Part shown: one piece after another, positions 24,201 through 35,300 of the stretch
Numbering within the stretch: the first letter of the stretch is position 1
How the letters are laid out: every line of letters begins with the position of its first letter
Assembly (NCBI GenBank): GCA_032358255.1
Contig: JAULBX010025009.1
Coordinates: 1 to 64,000, forward strand
Origin: Heterotrichella gracilis
Lineage: Eukaryota; Sar; Xanthophyceae; Tribonematales; Xanthonemataceae
DNA length: 64,000 nt
Direction of reading: 5' to 3'
Position numbers and translations under genes: made by a program
Notes under the pieces: model-generated
Database searches by the model: none
The model's input: only the letters and a program-made list of their open reading frames with translations
Told to the model about the DNA's origin: nothing

Positions 24201-24981
24201 GGACCTGCCACCTTTGCACCAAACCCTGACAAAACCCTAACCCAAACCCCGTAGGGCGACACCGCCCTGCACGACCGCCTGCGCCAGCACCAGCTGGACG
24301 CGCACGTGCCCACCCTGGTGCGCGCCGCCCTCGCCCGCCACATGCGCAACGAGGAGGTGCTGTGGGCCGCGCTGTTTGCTCTGTCGGTGCTGGTGCGGGA
24401 GGGGGGGTGCCCGCATGTGGGGGCGGCCGAGGCGCTGTCGCATGCTGGGCTGCTGCCGGTGCTGCGGGAGGTGCTGCGGGTGTACAAGGATGGCCAGGTG
24501 GGTGGTGGTGGTGGGCGTGGGGAGTAGGTGGTGGTGGTGGTGCGCAAGGGAGGGGGCGGAGGGAGGGGTGGAACTGGTGCTGCTGCCTGTGCTTCAGCGA
24601 ATGCTGTGGGTGTATGAGTACGATGCTGTGGGTGAGTGGTGTGGTTATGGTTTGCGGAAGCCTAAATTGGGCCTCTTTCTCAGTATTCTCATTACCTGAA
24701 GGCAATGCAGCCATTTATTCCTGGTCCACAGACCCTTGCCTCCCTTCCCTTGCCCTTTTCATCCCTTTTCGCCGCCCATTCCCACCCTGCAGGCCACCTC
24801 CCCTCAGGCAGGGGATGAGCTGGACGCCACTGTGGTGACAGCTGGCGAGTTCCTGGTGGACGTGCTGGGGGGGGCGCACAAGCGACAGCTGGCGGCTATG
24901 AGGCGGTGGTGGGTGGCGGCGGGGGTGGCGGGGACGGCTGGGGCGGCGGGGGTAGGGCTGGTGCTGTGGCGGCGGCGCTGA
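18205..24981 (+). CDS. CHFR-like FHA-RING protein with armadillo repeats and tail anchor
   Basis: Fifteen exons: 18205-18233, 18510-18620, 18973-19191, 19539-19662, 20075-20213, 20666-20795, 21001-21190, 21522-21712, 21915-22249, 22467-22639, 22896-23054, 23422-23629, 23927-24054, 24255-24497, 24793-24981; all phases match, 855 aa. The FHA domain is at about 66-206 (GRGVALGRG, SRLHC, DCSTNGTFVNG). The RING is at about 278-325: Cys280, Cys283, Cys296, His298, Cys301, Cys304, Cys321, Cys325, with CPLRC (x3 spacing) where CPxC is usual. The core CVALEPCGHNFCATC closely resembles the CHFR mitotic-checkpoint E3. A Ser-rich linker covers about 380-490, ARM-like helices about 548-793, and a terminal hydrophobic segment 832-852 ends in RRR. 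The ARM part has no Met of its own upstream and joins in phase, which supports one fused gene. A phospho-dependent, membrane-anchored ubiquitin ligase is inferred. Confidence 0.82.
20340..20515 (+). repeat. Intronic copies of FHA-RING exon 5 3' end
   Basis: About 20340-20412 copies the end of exon 5 with its donor (20155-20220; core GGAGGTGTTCTACGTGTTCC). A weaker third copy lies at about 20460-20515. All are in direct orientation in the following intron. Confidence 0.85.
20886..20930 (+). repeat. Upstream copy of FHA-RING exon 7 acceptor and exon start
   Basis: Near-exact copy of about 20996-21031 (CCAGGCAAGCCGGCGCCCCC), including an intact AG acceptor. The surrounding C-rich intron (CCAACACCCCACC...) is also duplicated. 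Use of this upstream acceptor would bring in extra intron sequence. Confidence 0.85.
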
Positions 24982-26137
24982 GGTGGTGGTGTGTGTGGTG
25001 GGGGGGTGGGGAGGGGGGGGACGGGGGAGGCAATGTGGCAGACGGCCTGTGGAGGGGCGTGAGTGCACCGTGATAGTTACAACAAGGTTTGATTGGCTTC
25101 TTTCGCTCAATGGCTGTGGCCAGGATGCCTTGCCAGCCATACACTGGGCCACTTAGCAGCGCCGGCAACGCCAACGACACGTCTGGGTTTGAGGGTTATT
25201 TTTCACAGTGCCCATTTCTGACTCAGGAAATTTATAATGATATGCATGCTTGCCCACCTTGTTCAAGCCCAGCATTGTGGAACCAAATTGGACTCAGAAG
25301 TCAGGTGACAATTTATTGATTCTGTGCGACAACCCACTCAACAATTGTGCTGTATTTATTTTTATTCGCCTTGAAATCCGGTGCAATGGTCTGCCGTTGA
25401 GAAGCTTGCAGAAAGGCTTTCTGAAGAGTTTTAAACATGTCTGCCTGACCGGCCTAAGACAGGGCTTTGACCTGTAAGGCCTCAGAGGAGTGAACAACTT
25501 GTCCTCGGGAGGAGTGAACAACTTGTCCGCGAAGGACTTCCCCAGCGAGTGTTTACCCTAGAATAGGGTCTCCAGGGTAGCATTCTGATCAGCTGACTGT
25601 AATGATCGTGTGACCTTTTCTGGGCTGAACCAAACAACACACGAGCAACAAAAGTGTGAAGCGATTCGAGCAGTATTGATATCAGATACTTTCTATACTA
25701 AAGCATCTGTTTCTAGCTTTTGTCGCAGCCAGATAGACACATATGCATGCAACGACGTGCAGTAGCCTATTTGGACGGTGACCAATTCTGCCAAGAGCAA
25801 ACCAGTACTTTATTCCTTGTTTCCTAGCGTCCTTAAAAGCTGATATTAGCTCAGCACTCACGTATAGGTAGCCTTGTGAAGCGTTGTCAATGTTCAAATA
25901 AACTCTCCTGGGACGGTTTTGCCTGTGGTCCATGACATCCGGTCAAGATGTTGGATGGTAGCGCCAAGGGACGCGGCCCGCGTCCCAATTGCAATCGCCT
26001 GTCAAGCACAACGTAACGCCTCTCGTATTAAGTAGTGGTGAAACCGGTGGGCGGGTTCGGGCGCCAATCGAGTGGGGCCCGCAGGCTGGAGAGTGTATCA
26101 GTGGCAACGTTTCAAAAGCAGCTGCAGTCAAGACCAC
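24982..26137. other. Intergenic region with a short tandem repeat
   Basis: No gene supported. A 22-base direct repeat (GGAGGAGTGAACAACTTGTC) occurs twice at about 25485-25528. The promoter of the FkbM gene should lie near the right end. Confidence 0.45.
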
Positions 26138-29100
26138 ATGCGGCAGACAACTGCCAGGAAGGCGTATGGCTCTGCAGGGTCACCCTACGGTGCTGCCAGT
26201 GCGGTCAAGGCTCCTATCAAAGTGGTTGACGTGACGGGGAAGGGCAGGAGGGGCGCTGTGCGGGTGCTGTGCTTTGGAGTGGGCTGCTGGGTGTGTGGGG
26301 TGATAGTAGGTGGGTGCGCTCCCCTCTCACGGCCGTGTGACATGACTCCCTAAAGACTGGTGAACTGCATACGTGAAGCACACTGTTCTTGCCAGGATAG
26401 TAGTGTAACGGGGTTGGTGTGCTAGCAGTGCACACGGCACTGTACATGTGCACTCTTGTGGCTCTAGCCGTGGTACTTTGTTAGTGGCGACTAAGCTGGC
26501 TGTATGCTGGCAGACATGTAGGTACTAGTTAGCTAACAGGCTATAACCAAAGCTTGGTGCAAACCCTTAGTTTACCTTGTGCATTCCCCTGCCCATGTCA
26601 ATCTTGGCTGTGGGTCAACTTTGCTTCGTGTGTCTGTGCTGTGCTATTCTTCCTGCGTAAACTGTATTAGCAGCATTCCATGGCATCCTCCGCTAATCAC
26701 ATATGCCACCACACCATAGTGGCCATGCACAGTAGACCACTGCGGCCCTAGTCGGGGTTTATTTCTTGCATGGCATGAAAACTAGACACCCTGGCAGTTG
26801 TGGCTGCACCGCAGTAGCGCTCGTATGGGTTTGAGTTCGCCCCATGTGGTGGCGGCCATAAACTATTGACATCATATTCCCAGCACACCCTCGCAGGGCT
26901 GGCAATTGTATGGCACAAACCCTTGAAACCCTCGTGAGGGTTTTTATTTGCACCCATAATAGCCCTTGACATAACCCTCAACACCCTCGCAGGGCTGGTG
27001 ATTGCTCCCGGCCAGTTTGGCTTCCACACCACCACACCAGAGCCTGTCACTGCCACAAGGTGCGCACCCTGTTCCTCATTTTAGGAATGCACCACTGTGT
27101 GCTTGCACTTGCTGCACACACTCCCACCATTCCATGGCTAGCGATGCATTTACAACTACACTCAAAGTTGCAAATGAACTTACAAGTATGACTGCATGTA
27201 CCTTTTTTTGCAACGGCAACACCACCACCACCCCACCTGCGCAGCACCAAACCCCCGCCCACCAATACCACCGCCGCCACCACCGCATGGCAACAACAAC
27301 AGCAACAGCAACAGCAGCCAGGCAGCACCACTCAGCCACCCTCCACAACTCCCAAAAAACCCTCTCGGAAAGCGCAACAACCCCTGACAAACCCCACAAA
27401 CCCCGCCGCCACTGCGACAGCAGCCACCCCCACCACTACCCCCACCACCAGCACCAGCTTTGTATGGCATAGACCCAGCCGGGTGGTTTCCCTGTGCGAT
27501 GACACCTGCTCCAAACGCAACAATGGGCGGTGCGATGATGGCAGGGTGGCAGGCGGGCAGGGTGAGGTGTTTTGTGATCTGGGTACCGACTGCAGCGACT
27601 GCGGGAAGTTCCTGTACCAGGCGCTGCTGGATGATGCGGGGATGCCCATCATCCCCAGGCCTGTGGCAGAGCTGCGGGAGCAAGGGGTGGGTTGCATGGG
27701 AGGGGAGGGGAGTGGCCAAATTTTGTCTCATTATGTTGTTACGTCGTCGTGCAATGGGTATGGCGAGGGGATGCCATGTGGTGTGGGGATCAGGAGCCGT
27801 TCCAGGGATTGGTAACAGCTTGCATGCATCCTGGCAATACAGCAAGCGTGCAGACGCACACAGTACATAGTGGCATATTGGGGGTTTCATGGCATGGGGA
27901 CACCTCCACTGCACCATCACTAATAAATGCCTTGAAAAAGGAAGAATTTACTGCAATTAATTTGCATCTGATTCGTATCCATGTGTATTTTGGTGGCTCG
28001 TTGGCTAACCCCCTCCCTTCTCACCATGTCCAGATCCAGATCTACGTGAAGCGCACAGTGAGCCTCCCCTCCTTCTTCTTTGCATACACCAACCCTAGGT
28101 GCGATGTTGATGCTGGTCGCATGCATTCATGAGTCAGACAGTTCTAGCAGTCAGCCCTGCACAAGCATGCGCCACTCAGCTGGGTCCTGAGGTCGCTTTT
28201 ACCATTTGTCAGTATTTTTCCTGCTCAACTTGTAAGTGTTATGTGCTTTCTGAATGGATGATTTCTACTCAAGTTCGATGTGCTTCATGTATCTTCTGAA
28301 TGGTGTTTTCCCCTCACAGGTTCGATGTGGACGTGAGCGGTCAGATGCAGGATGCAGGTGCGGTGGAGGTAGGCCTGACCTACATTTGGAGGAAGCTGCT
28401 TGAGGGCAATTGTGTGGATGAAGGGGGGAGGAAGCTGGTGCTGGATGTGGGGGGGAACTTTGGCTGGTACTCCGTGCTGGCTGCACAGCTGGGGTGCAGG
28501 TGAGGGGGGTGCAGTATACCCTACAACATCAAGCATAACCCTGAACAAAACCCCAAATATTGCCTCTGACCCTTGTACACGTGTAGTGTCAATGTTGGCT
28601 GGAAACCGATGCCCCACTTTGCGTCGTTCAACAACATCATCATGCACACAGCCGGACATTGCTCATCGAGCTGCGCCAGCGACAAACCCTTACAAGCCGT
28701 ACAATACGATATTTTATGCCCAACCTGACATAAATCCGATTGTAATTCCTGGCCTCCACACCCTTGTGCAGGGTCATTTCATGGGAGCCCATACCCCGCT
28801 TTGCCTCCTTTTTCAACTACAACATCATGCGCAATAACCTAACCTACATCCTAAACCCTAACCCCTGGTTTCCAAACCCTTGCGCAGGGTCATTTCCTGG
28901 GAGCCGGTACCCCGCTTTGCCTCCTTTTTCACCTACAACATCATGCGCAACAACCTAACATCGCTCATTGAGCTCCGGCAGCGCGTGATGGGGCCAGCGG
29001 CAGGGGTGTACGAGATGGTGGTGCCGCAAAGGGGAATTTGGGGCACTGCGGGGGTGGGGGGGATGAACATTGACAGGTGGGGTGCTGGGGTTGGAATGTT

Positions 29101-31397
29101 TAGGGGTTTGGGGTTTAGCCAATGATGGCGCCAGGGCATCCTGGGGCGAGCGGCTGTCGACCTTGCCCCAAGGAGGGTTATTATCAAATCATGATGATAT
29201 TCAAGTAGTATTAGGTCACGGTGGATGTGTTAAAGAGTCCCTGCTTTGTCCCTTGCTGAATGCTGAGGATTTTGCATTTGTGCAGGTCCATCATCAACAA
29301 GAGCCAGTACCTGCGCCTAACAATATCTCCTTGCCCCTCACTACATTCGGAAAATTTTGCATTTTCCCAGGTCCATCAACAACGAGGACCAATACCTCTG
29401 CCATCAAATTGTCCTTGCCCCCTTAGTAAACGCGCTACATGTGCATTTGCGCAGGTCCATTAACAACGAGGGCCAGTACCTGCGCCTGAAGGTCCCTGGG
29501 GAGCCCCTGTCAGATGTGGTGTCTGAGGACGCGCTGCTGCTCAAGGTGGATGTGGAGGGGTTTGAGCCTGCAGTCATGGACTCGGCCAAGGGCTACCTGG
29601 ACAACCACCAGGTGGACCCTAGCCCTAGCCCTTACCCTAATCCTAAGCCTATCTATAAAACCACTTGGTGGCCACCCAACCATGAGCCCATACACAACCC
29701 CTACTGCACATTCCACGTGTGTCTGACGTGTGCATGTTTGCCTGTTGTCTGTTTACCATTCTTAAGTGTTGTTAGTGGTCAGGCTGATCCGCTTCTTCAT
29801 CTATGCTAAATGCGATATTATTAAAACCTGAGTAAGATGAGGTTTATTTTGCAACATCTTCCCAGGTTGACCACGTGATGATGGAGTACTCCCCAGGGGT
29901 GTACGAGAGGGTGAATGACTGGGAGGGGTACCACAAGTTCCCGCAGATGCTTATGAAGTAAGTGGCTGGTGGTGGGGGTAATCATCCCGCAGGGTTGTAA
30001 AGTGGGTGTAGGATTCTATAAGCGCTTGCACGGGTGGATTGGATGTAAACAACCCCATTCAATGTAGTGATACATACCCGCATCCGACACCCACAGCTGC
30101 ACACCACCCGCATCCCTTACACCACACCCTCCCTCCACCCCACACCACCACCCACCACCACCGCCACCACCGCCACAGGCTCATCAAACGGGGCTTCACC
30201 ATCGTCGACCTGCCCGACCCAGTCACGCGCCACCCCGACCTGGACTGGGAAACCCTACTGCCGACCCTAAAGGAGGTCACCGCGCAGGCGCTGCGCCACG
30301 ACCTGGTTGATGCGCAGCGACTGAGGCACCGCAAGATGTGCCCTGTGCGGGGGTTGCTGCCTCGGGAGCTGCTGAAGGTTAACATGTACGTGGCTGTGGG
30401 GTGGCTGTGGGGTGGTGGTGGTGGTAGTGGTGATTGGGTGTGTTGGTGGTTTGTGGGTGTCAAGTTGAGGCGCAGCGCGGCGCTTGAGGCACCAAAAGTT
30501 GTGGCCCCGTGAGGGGGATGCTGAGACGCGAGCTGGTCAAGGTCAACATGTACGTGGCGGTGGGGTGGGACAATGGGATGGGGGTGGGGAGCGATTGTGG
30601 CGTGTGTACGGGTGTGTGCGCAGGTGGATGTGCCCGCCAGGGGTGTGCTGCTGGTTGGGGTGTTTGGAGTTTAGGGTTTTAGGGGTTCAGCATGTAATGT
30701 GATCTGATTGGGGCAAAAGTGCGCATGGCTGTGAATGGGTGAGAGTGCATGGGTGTAGAGGAGAGGTGAATGAGTGGGTGCAATGAGGAAGGGGGGGAGA
30801 ATGGGCATTGAATAGTGGCCATGCTTGCCCTTGGGCTAGTGCACCATGTTGCATTATTTCCTTTCAGCTTGCCTGCTACGCTGACCCGCACTTGCAGCCC
30901 ACACCCGCGCACTCCCTGTACCGCCCAATAAGAAACCCCACCCCCGCCTCCCAGCCTTTACAACCATGACACCAACATCTAACGCCCACTCCCCTCGGCC
31001 CCCTCCTTTTTGCAGAAAGTGGGTGGGATGCAACATGCTCCCCGAGTTCTTCAACCCCCAGAGCTTCCGCGCCGCCATAGGCCACAACACCAACCTGTGG
31101 TGCACGCGCCTGCGCACCCTCCTGCCCCCCACCCTCCCCCATGCCACATTGGTCCCCCCCGACTGGGACCCCAGGAAATACTTCGTGGATGTGGAGGCGC
31201 TGGGTGAGCCGGTGGGCGCCGCATTTAGGCCCTGCTCGCATTTGCCCCCCGATATGTTGGTCATGTCCAGGTGCCGGTGCACTGCCCCCGACGTGTGTAG
31301 GGAGGAGGAGAGGATTGTGAGCGAGCTTGCACAGAAGGGGATCATGCACCCCATGTCATATGCGTTCGACCCGGTGCCAACAAAAACCCTAAGATAG
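26138..31397 (+). CDS. Type II membrane FkbM-family methyltransferase with Cys-rich module
   Basis: Ten exons: 26138-26309, 26993-27059, 27245-27686, 28034-28098, 28320-28499, 28888-29076, 29455-29611, 29866-29957, 30179-30385, 31016-31397; all phases match, 650 aa. A basic N-terminus precedes one hydrophobic helix at about residues 43-62 (VLCFGVGCWVCGVIVGLVIA) that spans the first splice junction, giving a type II (Golgi-like) topology. A Thr/Pro linker with a run of nine Gln follows. Next comes a Cys-rich module at about 160-200 (CDDTCSKRNNGRCDDG...GTDCSDCG). The FkbM methyltransferase fold has its SAM-binding motif LVLDVGGNFGWYSVLAAQLG, then VISWEPVPRFASFFTYN and LLLKVDVEGFEPAVMD. These enzymes O-methylate sugars or other small groups; the substrate here is unknown. 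Exons 2, 6, 7 and 9 have decayed neighbours in the introns. Confidence 0.85.
28590..28850 (+). repeat. Two upstream copies of FkbM-gene exon 6
   Basis: About 28590-28690 is a decayed copy, and about 28768-28850 is well preserved. Both match the start of exon 6 (28888 onward; core CCCCGCTTTGCCTCCTTTTT). The nearer copy keeps an intact acceptor (TGTGCAG) and about 28 in-frame codons (WEPIPRFASFFNYNIMRNNL), so it could act as a cryptic acceptor. Confidence 0.88.
29282..29415 (+). repeat. Two upstream copies of FkbM-gene exon 7 start
   Basis: Copies at about 29282-29325 and 29365-29412 repeat the acceptor and first codons of exon 7 (29450 onward; CAGGTCCATTAACAACGAGG). Both retain the AG acceptor; the reading frame decays after 12-15 codons. 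Confidence 0.87.
30469..30570 (+). repeat. Intronic copy of FkbM-gene exon 9 3' end
   Basis: About 100 bases matching 30295-30402 (end of exon 9 plus donor; core AACATGTACGTGGC), in direct orientation 160-170 bases downstream. The donor GTACGT is preserved. Confidence 0.85.
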
Positions 31398-32377
31398 GGC
31401 TTTCCCCCCCCTGGATTCGCATTTAGGTCCCTGTGGCCCAAATTGTGGGCATTTGGTTTCTCAGTGCTGGTGCATTGTGCTCTTTTCCAGGAGGGGTTGG
31501 GGGAGGGGGAGAGGGCGGCGCACCCCATGGCACACGCGCCCTGCCTGCTGAAGGTATAGGGTTTAATATAGGGTTTCAATGTAGGGTTTTCTGTCCTAGG
31601 GCTAGGGCGCGCCAGGGGTTGACTACGGTGCTGTGCAGCCCTGCGGGCCTGTAGCAGCCAGCGGGCCTGTGGTAGAGTTTGAAGCCTGGAATACCCTGTG
31701 GGAGGGTTTTAGGGTAGGGTTAGCTATCAAAGCCTCTGATGGTGCCCTGGTGCACAATAGAACGTCGCGCACCGCACCCCACTTTGCTGAAAATGAACAC
31801 TAGCAGAAAGGACCTAAAGGTATTCACTGTGACTACCTGTGACAGTGGGGTTGGTGACAGATGGGTGGCTTGTTGTAAACTATATACCACGGTTTATAGT
31901 AGGAAGGGAAATAATTCTTGGAGACGAAAGACAAGCTTGAAAACGCTTTCAAGCCTGACCAATGAGCTCTCCTTGTCAAGCTTGTGTGATACCCATTACT
32001 ACGTGTTTTGTGCTCGCAAGGTCATTCCAGCTGTGGGCTGAAACCCTAGACTAGGGCCACGCACAGCCAGCAATGCATGCATATACTTCGATACAGTCGA
32101 CGACTGCAGCGGTCGCTTGTTTACAGGAGCAATAGCAGTAGAGTGCTCAGTATCGACACTGTCATTTGCTTGAGCACCGGTGCAGTCTGCAGGCAACACA
32201 CACACCCGTTTGGTGCATACCGTCAGCTTGCAGTGGGTATAGTACTGCTCTACAGTACTCACATACACGCCTGACTAGCGGGCTCTAGATGGCGCGCAGC
32301 GCTGCCCGCCGCTGCTTCAACACCCGCGCAACACAATAGCACAGGTTGGCAGTCTTCTCCGCACACGTACTCCCGCT
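31398..32377. other. Intergenic region
   Basis: No gene supported. Several GGGTTTAGGG/CCCTAGA-like pieces occur at 31550-31720. The promoter of the pseudouridine synthase gene is expected before 32378. Confidence 0.4.
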
Positions 32378-35300
32378 ATGTGGCGCCCGGTGGGGCCTCT
32401 GGGGGCGGTGCGCCAGGGGCACGCCATGGCCTGGTGGGCGGCGAGGCAGACCAGGCGGTTCGCGGTGGCGGTTTCAGCTGGACAGGTATACTATCTGTAC
32501 GTTACGTGGTGTGCTTGTTGTTAACATGCCAGGTCTTAATTGCCGCAAGAATGACTGTCGAGGTGTCTAAAAAGAGTGTCGATGCATGCATTCTACAGTA
32601 TCGTGTTCCACGCGTGTATGCCTCACCCTCCTGCTGAGCTACACGGTCCAAGAATTCACAGGCGCCAACGCTGGAAGTTGAATCGGGGCCCTGGGTGTGC
32701 TATGGCATGTGCTCCATATATGCATGCATAACGGGTACCCTACACTAGGGTAAACCCTACCCCTCCGGCTGCAGGGGGCCGAGCCAACGACCTTAAGGGT
32801 TCAACAGGAGGATGTGCAGCAGGGTGGCAAGGTAGGCGCTCGCAGGGAGGGTCTTGGGCCGCATGGTCTATAGTTTAGGGTTTTCACCTGGAAGCTGTGT
32901 ACAGGGAGGCATGCACTGCAAGGTAGATGTGTAATTACGTATGGTCTTGGGGTTGTGTCAGGCTGTGAATCCTATAGGGTTTTCCTCCCTCGACCTAGGA
33001 AGAGCTGCGCCTCCATGGGGCGTATTCCTCCTGGCCACACGCCTGGCTATCCCCTTCGGCCCTAACCTAGGGTTTTCCTCCCCTTGACCCTAAGGCAAGC
33101 TTCCTGGCCACACACCTTGAGCTCCCGGCTGTAACCCTGACGATAATCCTAACTTTGAGTTTTCCTCCCCTTGGCCCTAAGGCAAGCTGCGCTTGGACGC
33201 CTTCCTTGCCACGCACCTTGAGCTCCCGGCTGTAATCCTACCAGTAACCCTAACTAGGGTTTTCCTCCCTTGACCCTAGGGTAAGCTGCGCCTAGACGCC
33301 TTCCTGGCTACGCACCTAGAACGTGCCAGCAGGGGGAGGGTGCAGGCTAGCATCAAGGGGGGGCTGGTCACGGTTAACGGCAGGCCCATGGGGAAGACGT
33401 CACACGCGCTGAGGCTAGGGGACACGGTGGTGTGCGCCCTACCCCCCCAGCAGCCGCTCACTGCCCTGCCCGAGGTGCGGAAACCCTAGCAAAACCCTCT
33501 GAGGAAGCCCTGCGGGAAACTCTAGCTTTGGGGTACGCAGCTGTGTGTGTTGGCGTCACTTGCATCCGGTGCCCGACGGCTGCTGCTTTTGCACCACTGC
33601 TATTCCACCACCAGCTTCCAAATGCAGAACCACATTATCATCCATGCCGCATTCGTTCCATGAGCTGCGCATGACGTGGCAGCTGTGCGTTTCCCCTGTT
33701 GTGCAGGATTTACCCTTGGATGTGGTTTACGAGGATGAGCACGTCATCGTGGTTAACAAGGTGTGCCCAAATCCTAGTGCCAAACCCTTAATCCCAATGC
33801 AAGTGCACAAGCATTGCCAGCATGCACCCGCCTTTTGGGCCCTTGGCACAACCATGTGGCCAGCATGCACACTGTCAAACCGTGCCATGGCGCGCCACAC
33901 ATCTATCCACCTATACCCTGCATGGCAGTGCCAAACCAGCCTCCGCACGGCCCAAAATCCTAGCTAAACCCTAAACCCAACTTCTGCATGGTTGTGCCCC
34001 CCTCCCCTGGGCACAGCCGCACACCCTAAACCCTATCCCACCCTAAACCCTAGTCCACCCCCGCAGGCCGCCGGCATGGTCATCCACCCCTCCCCCGGCC
34101 ACAGCAGCGGCACCCTGGTCAACGCGCTGCTGCACCGCCTGGGGCTGGCTGCTGTGCAGCTGCCACCTGGCGCAACGTCAGCAACCTCGCTGGAACAGCT
34201 GGCAGGTGAGGAGGCTAAAGAAATGCATTTTAATTACTTTCACCCCTGCAATAGGACAGCCCAAAACTGAGGTGTCCTTTTGGTACAGGGGAGTCACATG
34301 AAGATGGGGATGGGGATGGGGATGGGCAGGGGGATGGGGATGGGCAGGGGGAGGATGTGAGCGATGACGAGGAGGGAGGGGGCATGGTGTTTATGCCGGT
34401 TGAGGGGGGGGGTGGAGCTGTCCCCGTCATCCGGCCGGGGATTGTACATCGGCTGGACAAGGGGACCACAGGTGAGGGCTAAGGATTAAGGGCTAGGGCT
34501 AGGTTTAATGGCCAGGGTTAGACAAGGGACCATAGGTGTGAGCGAAGGTAGAGGGCTAGGGTTAAGGGCTAGGGTTAAGGGCCAGGGCTAAACAAGGGGA
34601 CCCCAAGTGAGGGCTAGGGTTAACGCCAGGGCTATGGTTGGGTGGGGTATGACCGCCGCTGATGCACGTGGTTGGGTCACAAGTTCAGCCAGTTGCACAT
34701 GTTTGGGTGGTGATCAGTCATACTGTACGATGATTGCCACTGGTGCGCACTGCTTTGAACAAACACGCGCCACAGTTACCCACACAGAGCGTTAACTGAC
34801 ACGCAACGTAACCCTAACGCAACCCTAGCGCAGACCCTAACCCAAACCCTACCGCAGGCCTGCTGGTGGTGGCCAAGGACGACTACACACACAGCCACCT
34901 GTGCGACCAGTTCAAGGAACGAACGGTGCGCACACCCTAAAAAAACCTAACATTAACTTGATTGCAATCCCCCATGCAACCGGTGCGACCAGATCAAGGA
35001 CCGAATGGATTGTACGCACAAACCCTAACAACACAAAAACCTAGCGTTAACCTGTTGGCAATCCCTCATCATGCAGCTTCAATGCACAGTCACCTGTGCG
35101 ACCAGCTGAAGGTAGGAACGCTAAAGCACAATGCACAGCCACAGGTGTACTAATTTTTGTGTTGCAATTGCCGAAACCTTGCCGCATGTCTGCCCAAACC
35201 CTGCGCCATCGAGGTGGTTTCGCGTGGGCGCGGGTCCAGCGCATCTATGCGTCCATTATTCTAGGGTTAAGATAGCAGAAACCCTCCACTTGTCCCTGGA

